Below, one piece after another: positions 45,301 to 56,964 of a stretch of 64,000 nt of DNA (the stretch's first letter is position 1; every line of letters begins with the position of its first letter). Origin of the DNA: Melastoma dodecandrum. Its lineage: Eukaryota; Streptophyta; Magnoliopsida; Myrtales; Melastomataceae. The translations under genes and the position numbers were made by a program. The stretch lies in assembly GCA_029817715.1 (NCBI GenBank), contig JARUPY010000465.1, forward strand, positions 3,523,501-3,587,500, given 5' to 3'. Below the pieces are notes generated by a model that saw nothing but the letters and a program-made list of their open reading frames with translations, ran no database searches and was not told the origin of the DNA.

Positions 45301-47704
45301 TTACTTTTCATGCTTTCATGTCTCATGATATTAACTTCTATCCAGGGAAATAGCCTCATGCGGATACTTAATGTTGCTGCTTTTGCTATTTCTGGCTATT
45401 CTTCCACCGACGGGAGAATGTGCAAGCCGTTTAATCCGTTGCTTGGTGAGACATACGAGGCTGACTTTCCAGATAAAGGCTTGCGCTTCTTCTCTGAGAA
45501 GGTAATACAATTCAAACTAGTACATAGTATGAAGCTAGATTAAACTGAATCGGTCATATGTATGATATTTTCACATGTACAATGGCTGACAATGATATTT
45601 TCACATATGTATGTTTTTTCACTTTTACTGATTAAGATGCTTATATTCCTATGTTTCTATAATTGCCAGTGGGGAATGAAGTCTTACTGGGTTTTAGCTT
45701 TAGATGACTTGCTTAGTTTATGCTGATGTAAGAATAAATCATATGACAGGTCAGTCACCATCCTATGATTGTTGCATGTCATTGTGATGGAACTGGATGG
45801 AAATTCTGGGGGGACAGCAACTTAAAGAGCAAATTCTGGGGTCGTTCAATACAAATAGATCCTGTTGGTGTCCTTACTCTGGAATTTGATGATGGTGAAG
45901 TCTTCCAATGGAGCAAGGTGAAGAGGACAGCCTCTACGTTGATGAAGGTTGTCATAACTGTTATTATTGATTTTGAGGTCTATTTTGTTGATCAGGTGAC
46001 TACATCCATTTATAATCTCATCCTGGGTAAGCTTTACTGTGATCATTATGGTACAATGCGGATGCAAGGTAATCGTGAATATTCGTGCAAGCTGAAATTC
46101 AAGGAGCAGTCCATAATAGACAGAAATCCCCATCAGGTGTTCTCTCCAGCTCTTTGTCTGCATCGAGGGGTTTTTGCTTGCTTTCATAGTTGTAACGTTA
46201 TCCTATTTTCTTTTGAATGCGGACATTTATGCTTTTACATGCCAAACATGATTTCCTTGATGGCTGAGGGTTTCTTTACCTCCTTGCCGGAAAAGTTTTT
46301 GGCATGAGGAATTAGGAATCTGCAGTAAGTGTTGTTAGGTGAATAACTCGTGTGGGAAGCATGACAGATTTAACTTTCCTTGCTTTTCATTAGCAATGAT
46401 GCTGTTACATGAAGAACATATGCCAAATGACGGAAGGGAAGACCTAGTTGTTCACTGGATTTTGATGGAGCTGGACCATCATCGTCAACTTAAACTGAAA
46501 ATTCATAAAGAAACAAACATATTATGAAGATCGTGTGTCCGGTGTCTGGTGTTTTGTAGAATCCTTGATGCTTTTACTTGTCCATGATCAAAGATACGCT
46601 TCTTTACCTCATCCAACCTGGCGTGTTAAATATATGTGACTACATTCTGATTTAGTAGATTGATTTGAGACAAGAAAACATTTCTCTAGGGACGCTGCCA
46701 TTTTGTAGCTTTAGTTGTAACATTGACCAGAGGAGACAGTTTTTCTTGGTGAAGCCATCATGGCAGCTGTCCTTAGCATTCTCTATTTGGAATAAATGAC
46801 TGTTGATTCTTCAAGGTAATCAGATGGATAGTTGAATCCCAAGTACTGACGGATCTTTTTACAGGTACAAGGCATAGTCCAGGATAAGAATGGAAAAACT
46901 GTGGCAACTTTATTTGGAAAATGGGATGAAAGCATGTATTACGTGATTGGCGATGGCTCTAGCAAGGGTAAAGGACCGGAATCTGCCCCAAAAGCTCACC
47001 TTCTTTGGAAGAGAAGCGAGCCTGCAAGATTTCCTACAAGATATAACTTGACACGTTTTGCCATAACACTAAATGAGCTCACACCAGGACTCAAGGTACT
47101 GAATTTCCTTTTCAGGAAGCAATACCTTGTGTTAAGACACATATTAATTGTGTATCTTGCTGCAAATAGCTATTTACTCTACTCATTGTTTGGCTATAGT
47201 TGGAAATAACTTTTAACTGTTTGAGTGGGTCTGAATTGACACCTTCCAACTTGTTATCTACAGGAGAAATTGCCACCCACAGACTCAAGGCTGCGACCTG
47301 ATCAGAGATACTTAGAGAATGGAGAGTATGATATGGCAAATTCAGAGAAGTTAAGGCTTGAACAACGACAACGTCAGGTAAATTTTTGTCACTGAACTTT
47401 CTGAATTACAAGTACAGGAAAGATCACTATATAATGAATTGGCTCTTCATCTGTAGCTTCTAGACATCAGCATGTTGCTTCCCCTGATATGTTTACTTGA
47501 TTGCTAATCAACTAAAGCTGCCGAAACTACACACAGGCTCGAAAGATGCAAGAGAGAGGCTGGAAGCCCCGCTGGTTTGCTAGAGACAAGGCATTCAATG
47601 CATACCGTTATGTGGGCGGCTATTGGGAGGCTAGAGAAGAGGGGAAGTGGGAATCATGCCCAGATATCTTTGGTCAAGTACCTTCTGAGCCGCTCACTGA
47701 GTGA
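42337..47704 (+). CDS. Oxysterol-binding-protein-related protein with PH domain (ORP1C-like)
   Basis: A lipid-transfer protein that binds sterols or phosphoinositides at membrane contacts. Ten exons: 42337-42921, 43134-43490, 44160-44256, 44500-44942, 45346-45501, 45750-45917, 45996-46136, 46865-47095, 47264-47377 and 47537-47704. All borders are GT-AG and the frame is kept, giving 819 residues, the usual plant ORP1 length. The PH domain spans from about residue 112 ([20 protein letters not shown]) into exon 2 ([20 protein letters not shown]). A coiled-coil-prone stretch ([18 protein letters not shown]) and an acidic linker follow. The ORD starts at [20 protein letters not shown] and holds [26 protein letters not shown] (plant version of EQVSHHPP), [10 protein letters not shown] and the C-terminal [13 protein letters not shown] ... 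GYWEARE. Exon 1 encodes a 19-residue tandem duplication ([19 protein letters not shown]). The closest relatives from memory are At4g08180 and At2g31020. Confidence 0.95.
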
Positions 47705-48783
47705 GATCTTTACTTCTTTCTGTTGGTTCTCGATTCTTTTGCCGGGTTTCTCCAGGGATAAGAGAAGGATTATCCACGGCTACAGTCGCCTTTGTATTTA
47801 GGTAGGGTGTTAGGGACTAGTATATAATGACATAAAAAAGGAAATAATTTAAGAAAGAAAGAATACATGTGTTGTCATCTGCCTAATTCTTTAGACAAAC
47901 ATATGACCTGCCTTTTGCTGATTCCTGGCAAATATGGCCACCCGGGCTGGCATTGTAAAGACGTTCACGGTGTTACGTTGGTTGATACAAATGAGGATGT
48001 CTAGTTCATCATTATTGGCCCATGATTCTCTGAAGACGTGATAAGCAGCCAGAAACTGTAAGGATATATCGCTAGTTTCAGAAGCTCCCAATGCTGTTTG
48101 TGCGGCGTGCTATCGCAGTCACACCCGACCATGTACAACAATGGCACCATGGGCAATTGCTAATTTAACCTGGAGATTCACCACTTGAACAACTTAAGCT
48201 TTGCTCATTCCCACTCAAAACGTTTTCTTGATTTTGATACATCCCCTCCTTAAAGTTAAGGAACAATTTGATCCATTTGATCACTGTTATTAAAGTGTTA
48301 TTAAAGAGAAAAACACCATCGGTTGACAACGTCTGGCATTCAGCCCACCGTTGTTCACTGGTTAGGAGACCTCCTGCCATAGTTTGGAGTACCTCTGTCT
48401 TTTCGGGTGCGAGCATTCGTGCTGGTTCGCTGACCTCTGCATGGCAACCCATCCACATGCCTGATGCCTCTATAGCATTGTATATCCACTAGTCTCTTAA
48501 TTGCAGCAGCATTCTCCTTGTCCTGAGATTCAATTGTTTATTTGCAACAAGGAAATCACATATCTGACAAAAATGCATGAGGTTTTTTGTCAAAGAACAA
48601 AAGATGGTACAACCAAGTGCATCCCGTCCCAAAGTTCGCAGCTCTCGATCAGATTTTCACAAGAACATAAACAACCTTTCTACGTGTGCTGCAACACGGG
48701 GATTTTCCTTTCGAGAGTAACAGTTCAACAAATACAAAACTCATTCCTTGATCAAAACATCCATTTGAAGTGGAATTGCTAAA
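47705..48783. other. Intergenic, 3' flanks of ORP and S13
   Basis: The first part is probably ORP 3' UTR. Minus-strand frames at 47891-48091 and 48165-48458 are not recognised and have no supporting splice model. I looked here for the missing S13 C-terminal block (CYRG, PCRGQRT) and did not find it. Confidence 0.45.
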
Positions 48784-49197
48784 CTAATAGTTCAAAGAAA
48801 CAGATATTGGAAGATAGAAGAGTTTCTCGACGGTTACCAAGCTATGGCCGATGTTGTAATTAAGGACTTCGTTCCTAAGCGTCTCCAGCTCGAGGGCAGT
48901 CAGCTGCCACGTGGGCTTGTTGACGATCTGGAGACCGCATAGCAACTGACGTGCGGTGGCTGGTCCGATCCCCTTGATGTACTGAAGAGCATACAATAGC
49001 TGCTTATTGTCGGGAATCTCCACGTTCCCCACGCGAACCCCTCGAACCGACTGCAGCATTACCTTAACCCCAAAAAAGACAAACAGACAAACAAATGGCT
49101 CACCGAAATTTCATATTATGATATCCGACGATTGATCGACGACAAATACCGGGGTCCTGCGGAGGAACTGCTCCGAAAAACTGCGGAAAGCGATCAT
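48784..49197 (-). pseudogene. Ribosomal protein S13 (uS13) family gene, 3'-truncated
   Basis: uS13 sits in the head of the small ribosomal subunit; this copy looks organellar. Exon 1 (49150-49197, MIAFRSFSEQFLRRTP) resembles a transit-peptide start. Exon 2 (48784-49062) gives VRGVRVGNVEIPDNKQLLYA, LQYIKGIGPATARQLLCGL and LRNEVLNYNIGHSL, the helix-hairpin region of uS13. The frame then diverges (FYLPISVSLNY) and stops at 108 residues, lacking the conserved C-terminal CYRG...LPCRGQRT...ARTRK half that contacts rRNA. No such block was found downstream. It is probably a truncated paralogue; alternatives are a far-away missing exon or an assembly break. Confidence 0.7.
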
Positions 49198-49214
49198 CTT
49201 CGTCGGATTCCTGA

Positions 49215-49410
49215 TTTTGGGGTTTAGGGTTTTTTTTTTTTTTTTTTATCGGCAGAGCCAGGACAGAAAAGGAGTTGGCGGATGGTGTGATTGCACATGG
49301 GTTTTGGGCCTGAAGGACAAATATTCTGGCTCAGCCCTAAAAAGCTTTTGTGGGCTATGATACCGAAGACATACGCAATTGACGGGCCTTATAAATGGTC
49401 CAGGCCCAAA
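49215..49410 (-). promoter_or_regulatory. Telo-box and site II promoter of the S13 gene
   Basis: Read on the minus strand, AAACCCTAAACC (49221-49232) is a telo-box next to a T-run. Several TGGGCY-type site II words (gggcc, aggccc, tgggct in either strand) cluster at 49303-49410. This pairing is known from plant ribosomal-protein and mitochondrial-biogenesis promoters, and supports an origin as a true ribosomal protein gene. Confidence 0.65.
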
Positions 49411-49499
49411 AGCACTAGAGGACGAAGACGAATACAAGTCCGCACCGAACTCTTGAAACATATACAATCTTTTGCAGCGACTACATAATGTAAGAAAAT

Positions 49500-50832
49500 C
49501 TAAGCACGAGTGCCCGACGACCCACCATGTTGATGGATCGATAACAAACCGGCCGCAGCCGCATCGGCGAACCAGATGAGCTTCCCGTCGATGGGCCTGA
49601 TCAAATGTGCTGGGTGTGAACCGTCCGCATTAATCCTCCTCCCTGCTACGGCATCACAAAACGTCCTGGCTGCATCACTCCCGGAAGCGACCACCACAAC
49701 GTTGGACGCCGCATTCACGACGGGGAGAGTGAGGGCGACCCTCTCCAAGGGTGTGTTGGGGGAGGAGACAGCCGTGACCCATTGCGAGTCCTCGTCAGGT
49801 ACCGAGTGGCCGAAGTAGAAGGAGGAGATGCTTCCATCGGGGCCAAGACGGAGGATGACGAGGTCGAACCGAGGGCAGTCCGTGGAAGGAGAGGCGGGGA
49901 CGGTTCGGGTACGGATGAGCTGGCGGATGGAGTACTCGTAGGCGTTGGCAGCAGCGTCGCCGGGGACTCCGTGGGGGACAGGGATGATGTGGGCCGGGGG
50001 GATTGGAACCTTCCGCGTGGTTTATCCAAAGCGGAGAAAACAAAAAGAAATAAGACAAACAAAAAGAAATAAGTCCATCATGACCATCGTGCTCGAAGCT
50101 TGCCACAGTTAAGTTATTTTATTAAAGAAAAAGGGGGGCCGGGGGGGAGATCCAATCACAACAGAAGCAAAAACCCAATTCCCCGGTCTGTCTTTGTGGG
50201 CTACAACTAGTTATATTTTCAACAAGATTTTGGCTTTTTGGGTATGACAATCCCCATTCGTGTACTGACACGCCATTCGCTATTTTTAAAAAAATTGTAT
50301 TCTTTTTCCCCCTTTTTGGAAATAGTCTAAAGTCAAAGGTAATTTCATTTTATTTATATATAAAAAAAAGGAGGAATGAGAAGAAGAAGAAGAAGAAGAA
50401 GAAAGTCACGTTGGGCGTTCAAATGTAGTTGCGTCTATTTGTCATTCTGTACCTTAGAGATGAATGAGTGTTTGGCTTGCATGTAGAAGCTATCCGGGTG
50501 TCTCTTCGGCACCAAGTTCTCCTCTGCCCAGAACACATGCCATCTCGACCACTCCGCCGTCCTCACATACGGCAGGCTCCCCAGCTTCCTGCAATGTCGG
50601 GGGTTAAGACAAAGGCGTAAACGGGCCGAGACGGCAGGGGGGGGGGGGGGCGTGCCTGGCAATACCTCAAGAGGCGGGGGATGTCTCCGCCGGAAAGGAC
50701 GAGGGAGAAGGATCCCCTCTCTGAGACGGCCTCCTCGGAGACGCGATGGACGTACTCCGCGAGGCCTGACGAGAGCTCCTCGACGTCTTCGAACACCCTC
50801 ACTTCCGGATCCAAGGACCACGTGCTATACAT
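49500..50832 (-). CDS. PGL: 6-phosphogluconolactonase
   Basis: Hydrolyses 6-phosphogluconolactone to 6-phosphogluconate, the second step of the oxidative pentose phosphate pathway. Three exons, 50666-50832, 50453-50588 and 49500-50009, have GT-AG borders and join in frame to 270 residues, the normal size for a cytosolic plant PGL. Exon 1 has VRVFEDVEELSSGLAEYV and the phosphate-binding LVLSGGDIPRLLR. Exon 2 has WSRWHVFWAEENLVPKRHPD, the active-site block, where the usual WADER is WAEEN. Exon 3 has PIPPAHIIPVPHG, FDLVILRLGPDGSISSFYFG and VALTLPVVNAASNVVVVASG. No plastid transit peptide is apparent at the first ATG. Intron 1 has a G13 run. Start ATG 50832 is followed directly by the family N-terminus. 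Confidence 0.92.
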
Positions 50833-52337
50833 CCTCTGGGGAGTGGGAGGAAATGAAGGAAAGGGAGATGAAGTGTAAAAAGGAGTTGGATGGTGGGAGA
50901 TATTTTATACGAATCGCTATTGTTCACTTGCGTACGACTCTTGCTGCTCCTACTCTCGTTCTTTGTTGTCGTTCAACTAGTCCGGTCAGAAAGAGATGAA
51001 GGAAAAAGAAGTTTTAAAAGGAAACTAATTAGCGTCCAAATCAAAACACTTGAGAAAGAAAAATTTACCGGAGTAAAGGTTGTCAGAAAATCAAAGAAAG
51101 ATGAAACTCGTGTCGTCCTTTTAATAAGGAATAATCCAAACGTAGAACGTCTTTCTTAAGAAATTTGGGATACGCACGTTTGGCGTTGCTCGTACAGAAA
51201 CAGGTTGACGAGTTAAATGTGGTTTGGGAAGGGAAGGGTAGAAGAAGACAAAAAAAAAGGGAGATGTCAAGTCGAAATCGGATAAAAGCTGCTGTTTCCC
51301 TTTAGGCCTCCTCCCTTTAGGCCTCCTCTCAGTCTCAGTCCATGTTCGTTTTGAATGCATCGTGTTTTCACGACTAATAATTGGAAATTAAAATATAATA
51401 TTTAATGGTGATATTTGGACATGTATAGATATACTCTCCCCCCACCCTCTGCTACAATTGGGGCGTGGTTGTCGCCTTGTGTTAAAAGCGAGCCTGCAGT
51501 TGGAAATTATGGATAGCACGGTCCCACTCCACTCCCCTCTCTTCTTCTTCTTCTGCTGTTCCCGCCATCCAACCAAATTACGTAACACCCCCAACCTTTC
51601 CCCTCTATTCATTGCCCTTCTGTCCTGGGTATTTACGTCATTCTACCCAAAAAAAAAAATACAAGTAATTAAGGTACTGTTTTATTCATGGAGAGGGAGA
51701 GATCACTGTTAGGAAAGCAGCTAGCTCGGCCCACCACTAGATAGAGTAGGGATTCAACTATCTATCTCAAGTTCTCGATGGGTGACAGCCCCATTCATCT
51801 TGGACCAAGCGCCGAGATTTACATGAACATTTACACGACAAAGATAAGATCACAAGACCATCTATGAGCATGATCATGCTCCATGCAGAATGATGAAATT
51901 GACTTACAACTAGTTCAACCCAAAGCCTTACTGTCCTAGAGGATCTCTTAAGTTCCAGGAGACAGATAGCGAGGAGGGACTGGGACTTAAAAGGTCTGCG
52001 TGGGCTGGCTTTTTGCCCTTTTTCATGAATTTGATCCAAGTAGCGAGTAACTTGAGTTCGCTTAACGAGTTTTTGAGTTTAAAGTATACCGTATCAGCCA
52101 GATTGCCTACTCATTATAGTTAAGTGTCCTGCCCGAATTGAGTCTAGTCAGACCGAAGCTCCGGAAATCGGACGAACGAGAAAAAAACATTTTATACCTA
52201 ATTTGGTCCTATTTAAGTTCTCGAAAGCCCAAGCGATTAGTTTCACTGGGATTGTTCCTGTGTACAAGCCATAGAAAATTCCCCAAGTTATTGCAATGGG
52301 GGTTCTTTCTGCTTCGTCTCATCACAATCCCTGAAAG
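50833..52337. other. Intergenic, no gene seen
   Basis: PGL upstream region, then sequence before the ARF relic. I looked here for the missing ARF N-terminus (WRACAG, YYFPQGH type motifs) and found none. A short duplicated tttaggcctcctc lies at 51301-51330. Confidence 0.5.
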
Positions 52338-54310
52338 GTATCCACCGACGAGGTGTTTGTGAGGTTTGGTCTCCGGCCGGACAATGGTGATAGTGGAAAT
52401 GTAGGAGGAGTGAGTGGCGATGACTGTCTCGAAGAGTGGTCTGGCTTCTTTGGGCTCGACGAGAAGTTGCTTACCTACGCCAAGACGCTCACGCCCTCCA
52501 ATGCGAACAATGGAGGGGGGGGGTTCTCGGTGCCACGGTACTGTGCGGACTTTATCTTCCCAAAGCTGGACTTCGGCAATGACCCTTCCGTGCAGGTCTT
52601 GGCCGTACGGGACATGAATGGCACGGTGTGGAATTTCAGGCATATTTACAGGGGCACACCACGCAGGCATCTGCTCACGACTGGCTGGAGTAAGTTTGTC
52701 AATAGCAAGAAGCTCGTCACAGGTGACACGGTGATCTTCATGAGGGACCCCGTGTCCACCACCGGAGTGATGTCTGTAGGCATAAGGAGGGCGTCTAAGG
52801 CTGGTGGTTCAGCACAGTGTGCAAGGTGGCGACAGATGATGGGCGGAGGGGGAAGTGAGAGCAACTGCAAGGAGGGTTCGGTTGATGGATTGTTTGGTGG
52901 TTCCAAGGGGAAGGAGGAGGAGGTTGTGAGGGCGATGGAAAAATGGATGGCTATGGAGGAGTTCGAGGTGGTGTACCATCCGACGAGAATTGGGGGAGGA
53001 GTCGGAACTGCCGCGGAGTTTGTGATTGCAAGGGAAGCTGTGGAGGAGGCGGTAAAGACGTTTTGGGGAGGATGAACGAGTTTAAAGATGGCACTCGAGG
53101 CAGAGGATTGTTCGAGGATTAATTTCCTTTAGGGTACCGTGTCTGCTGTCGAGATGCCGAAGGACGGGACCTGGCAGGGGTCTCCGTGGCGTATGCTGCA
53201 GGTACATATTTTCTGATCAATGTTCCCAACAACGAGAGAAGTCATTGCAGTACACATCTGATCTTTACTGACCAGCCAATAACTTGATTACTGTTTCACT
53301 GGGATCTGCCAATGCACCCATTCCACGAGTAGATTATGATATGGCGTAGTATGAAGATATTCTTGGTGTTGTCCCATTGTCGATGGTCCTCTAGTGATCA
53401 CCCTTCTCTTTCATGGTTCCTTGTTTTCTCCGAGGATGCAATCTGTTTACAGATTGTTTCTGTAATGTTACTTGTGATTATTTTTGTGCAGAAGGAGTTG
53501 GAGGAATTTTAAGGGACCTACATGGGTGGAGTTTCTCCATGATAGGATGCAAATTAGAGGGAAATTTGACTGCTGATTGCTCTGTTGCAGATTATGTGGG
53601 ATGAGCCCGATGCTATGAAGGATAAAAATTTCGTTAGCCCTTGGCAAGTGGAAGCGGTCGCACACGCATCACCACTTCACCCTGCTTTCCATCCAGTGAA
53701 GAAACTTATATTTCCTACTAATTCCGGATCAAAGTCTGATGGGGACATGGACTTGCTGTATCCTTGGAATGGTTACAATAATATGCATGCATCCACGGGG
53801 CACCTAATTCCTCAATCAGTCATCTACAACACTCCCTTCGGCATTCAGGGAGCCATGCAAGAAGAATCCAATGCATATGGTTTATTCCACTATGCGAACG
53901 GGAACGCTCCATTGCAGCTGGATAATTTCAGTGGCAACATGTTGCCAAAATTAGACACCATCTCCCCTGACCTGAATAAAGGGAGTTCCCAGCCTGAGAT
54001 GTTATTGCCTGATAGCCTCACAGACAATGAACAACCCACTCGGGGAGAGCGGGTACACCGTGGGGCAAAGGGTGCAAGGGTTAGCGCTGGTGGAGATGGT
54101 TCTTTCCAACTATTTGGGCAGATCATTCATCTAAGGAATCCTGGAGAAGGTACATTGGGTGAAGAGGCAGGAAAAGAAAGCAGTGGCTTGAAAGGGCCCA
54201 GTGGAGCAGAGCGCGCCAACCCTCTTTTGGATCTTTCCTTGCTGTCTTGCGTCAATGGCTTAAATAATGGTATCACGGAGGGTCAGATGTTGAATCATGT
54301 TGTTCTCTGA
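52338..54310 (+). pseudogene. Auxin response factor pseudogene, ARF10/16/17 clade
   Basis: ARFs bind auxin-response elements. The recognisable part starts at VSTDEVFVRFGL (52338), so the usual first ~100 residues, including the first dimerisation segment, are absent. The B3 domain is well kept: YAKTLTPSNANNGGGGFSVP, RYCADFIFPKLDF, WNFRHIYRGTPRRHLLTTGW and GDTVIFMRDPV. Then FEVVYHP and EFVIAREAVEEAVKTFW follow. In the same frame a TGA (53073-53075) and a TAG in place of Gln (53130-53132) interrupt SLKMALEAEDCSRI and GTVSAVEMPKDGTWQGSPW. A normal intron (53202-53590) leads to IMWDEPDAMKDKNFVSPWQV and a C-terminus ending at 54310. A miR160-like site is kept. The retained intron points to gene duplication rather than retrocopying. 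A truncated protein of about 240 residues could still be made. Confidence 0.85.
53839..53859 (+). promoter_or_regulatory. miR160-like target site in the ARF pseudogene
   Basis: The sequence ggcattcagggagccatgca (53840-53859) lies at the family position, encoding GIQGAMQ where functional ARFs have GMQGARQ. Against remembered miR160 it pairs at all but three of 21 positions: miRNA positions 4, 15 and 21. Pairing across the cleavage point (10-11) is intact. Confidence 0.8.
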
Positions 54311-55620
54311 GCAAAGATGGCTACGCCATTGACGAGTAGTCGCAGTTTAGACGGTTGTACAGGTATGTATGTATGGGCATCCCACTCTCCATTTGTGATT
54401 TGTATGGACAGCCCACTATCCAGTTGGACTCCTCTTTCCTGGTCACATACATTTCCGCTGCTTTGGACTTGCTCAACAACTGTTCTGTGTGTGATTGATT
54501 GATTGACATCACTGTTCTTTGGCCTCATCTTTGAAGCTGGTGTTTTATGAATGCAGGTAGCAATTGTCTGACCGTCAGAAGCGTGCTGCAGCAGTAGTGT
54601 CGTCTTCTTCAACTCGTTCTCCGCCCGTGTGTGTGTTCGGGGTGGAGAAATGGTAAGTTCACATTCTGTTGGGTTTTTGTCTTAGTTAAGGGGGGTTCGA
54701 GGGGTGTTTTGTTAGGCCGGCTTGGTGACGGATTTTTGTTCTTCTTTTGCTGCTTTTAGCCATTTGAAAGCTAAGAATAGGCTTGATTTCATTTACACAC
54801 CCTAAATTAACTGACTATACACGCTCAACCCAAAAAATATATTCCAACTTAAAGAATCTCAATATTTCAATTACTTCAAAAAAATGAATGAAAATAATTG
54901 GAAAAGAAAATAAAAATGCCATGAGGACACGTATACGGGTTTCTGTAAATTAAATTAAATTAAATGGAAAGGGAGGAGCTTTTATTGTCCATTTTTTACT
55001 AATTTTATTTTTTATTTCGTTTTTAAAGTTAAAAAGAAAAAGAAAAAGAAAATTAAACATTGCAGATATATCGACGGTCAAAATATAAGTCTTTCTTGAA
55101 ATTGAACCGGCAAGCCGTTGCTTGAGACTCATGGGCGCCGCCATCTCCGGCTGGAAGTAGATCATTCATTTGGAGTAGGAAGTATAGGTGGTTGCCCACA
55201 AGAGATGATGGAGAGAGATATTGAAATAGGAAGTAAAAAAGAAATATCCGATACGTAACCGGATGGATGATTATCTTTGCTTTTTTGTTTTTTTTTTTCA
55301 TGTCCGTCCACCAATCCAGTGTTGTTGGGGTTTGAGTTGTGTTTGTTGGGTTGGTTTAGTTTAGCTTAGGTTAAGGCAACGGTGGGGAATTTCTGGGACC
55401 TCCAGTTGGAGGACACGCGTGTCGTTGATAGGCAGGGGACATGAGAGGCTGAGGTGATTTCGAATTTCGTAGCTTGGATGTATGTATTGGGGGGAGGAGG
55501 GGAGGATTTGTTACGCTGTATCTTCCATTGGTTGTTTATTATTTTATTTTGCAAATTTTTTTCCCATAGTTAAGTAAAATCCTCCCCACAACATGTAGTA
55601 GTTAAAATCAAAGGAAAACA
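54311..55620. other. Intergenic, no gene seen
   Basis: ARF-relic 3' flank and AT-rich DNA. No family-like ORF. Confidence 0.5.
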
Positions 55621-55693
55621 CACGCCCAGTGGGACTCGAACCCACAATCGCCTGATTAGAAGTCAGGCGCCTTATCCATTAGGCCATGGGCGC
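55621..55693 (-). tRNA. tRNA-Arg (anticodon UCU)
   Basis: The minus strand gives a 73-nt cloverleaf. The acceptor 5' GCGCCCA pairs with TGGGCGT (one G:U), with discriminator G. The D arm holds GGCCTAATGGATAAGGC. The anticodon arm is CCTGA-CTTCTAA-TCAGG with anticodon TCT. The T arm contains GGTTCGAGTCC. A T-run follows on neither side closely, but the internal A and B boxes are intact. No intron, and no CCA is encoded, as expected for a nuclear gene. Confidence 0.96.
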
Positions 55694-56964
55694 GCTTTTT
55701 CATTTCCTGTTCCTGCAAGTAATATATTAAAATATTTTACTGATATTTTTGCCTGTCTGTTTTTAATCGGACCTTTGGATTCCTCAACATTTTTTTTAAC
55801 GTGTTCTGTAAATTTTCAAAAGTTTCAACGCTCTCTTGGAGCGCCTCAAAACTGAAAGCCAAACCTCTCTTGGAATAGTCACTCCTTACAAGTTATACGG
55901 AAAATTTTAAGAACATAAATAAAAAATCAGATGGACACAACCACGGGGATAGAGACAATTAGCCGAATATTTATTGTCGCCAACTTTAGAATGTCTTGCA
56001 AATTAAGTATGTAAATATGACACACCTCCGACATGTCTATTGGTTGTTGCTCAGAGCTATAAACATGTCCATCTGAGCATGAGAAGAAGTAGTGAACGCA
56101 ATTCGAACATACCTTAGCATCCTACCAATATCCACACATCCATCGATGTTCCTCCCCCACATCCCTTGACACATTATTGCCATGGCGAGGACCTCTCCTT
56201 ACTCCCCTCGATTCATTTGTGGCCTAATGATTGTCGCTAACCAGCATTTCGCGTGCCTTTGTACGTATATTAACGCTTCCTGGCTCATATAACCAACATT
56301 TTCTCAATTTCCTCGCGATATGTTATCTGTTCCTCTTATGTTTTTACTTTTATAGGTGGTTCCCATCAGAGACAATGCGAGCAGCTGGTTCAAATCAATA
56401 TATCTGGCAGGTTTTGCATCGATAAATAAGCTGCCCAGGTCCAATAAACCGCTAAAACATGTTATTCATCGCATCGCAATCATAGATGGTCCTGCTTTTT
56501 GGCAATCAAATTGGAGGAGTGGTGAGAAGTTGCATGTTGCTTTCTGGATGACGAGAGGGAATGGGGCCCAAATCCAATGCAATGCCGAGTCATTCCCCAC
56601 CCACAACTCTTCTCAGCCACTCACGCCAGCCGGACCCCCCCCAGGTGTGAGATAAAGAGTATCCTGTCCTGCTCATGACATCATCGCCCCCCTTCCAATA
56701 TCATTTTATTTGACTCTCACCTCTCTACCCATTATTTTTTTAATTTAATTTTAGTATCAGCTAGAAACTAAGAGAAGAGACATGGGGCAGGTGCAGATTT
56801 CACATCCAGGATGATGACGAAAATAGAGTTTGGAAAACAGGACCAACGCGTTCCATTTGTTACTGTATTATTGCGGAGGCCAAATATGAGCGGCGGAACT
56901 GTGTTTATTTCCTTAAAGAGTTTACACCATTTGGGGCAATGGCAAAAATCGCCGGTGCGGCATC
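55694..56964. other. Intergenic, no gene seen
   Basis: A plus-strand frame at 56356-56655 has mixed composition but no motif I recognise. The end of the stretch is FLZ 3' flank. Confidence 0.45.
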
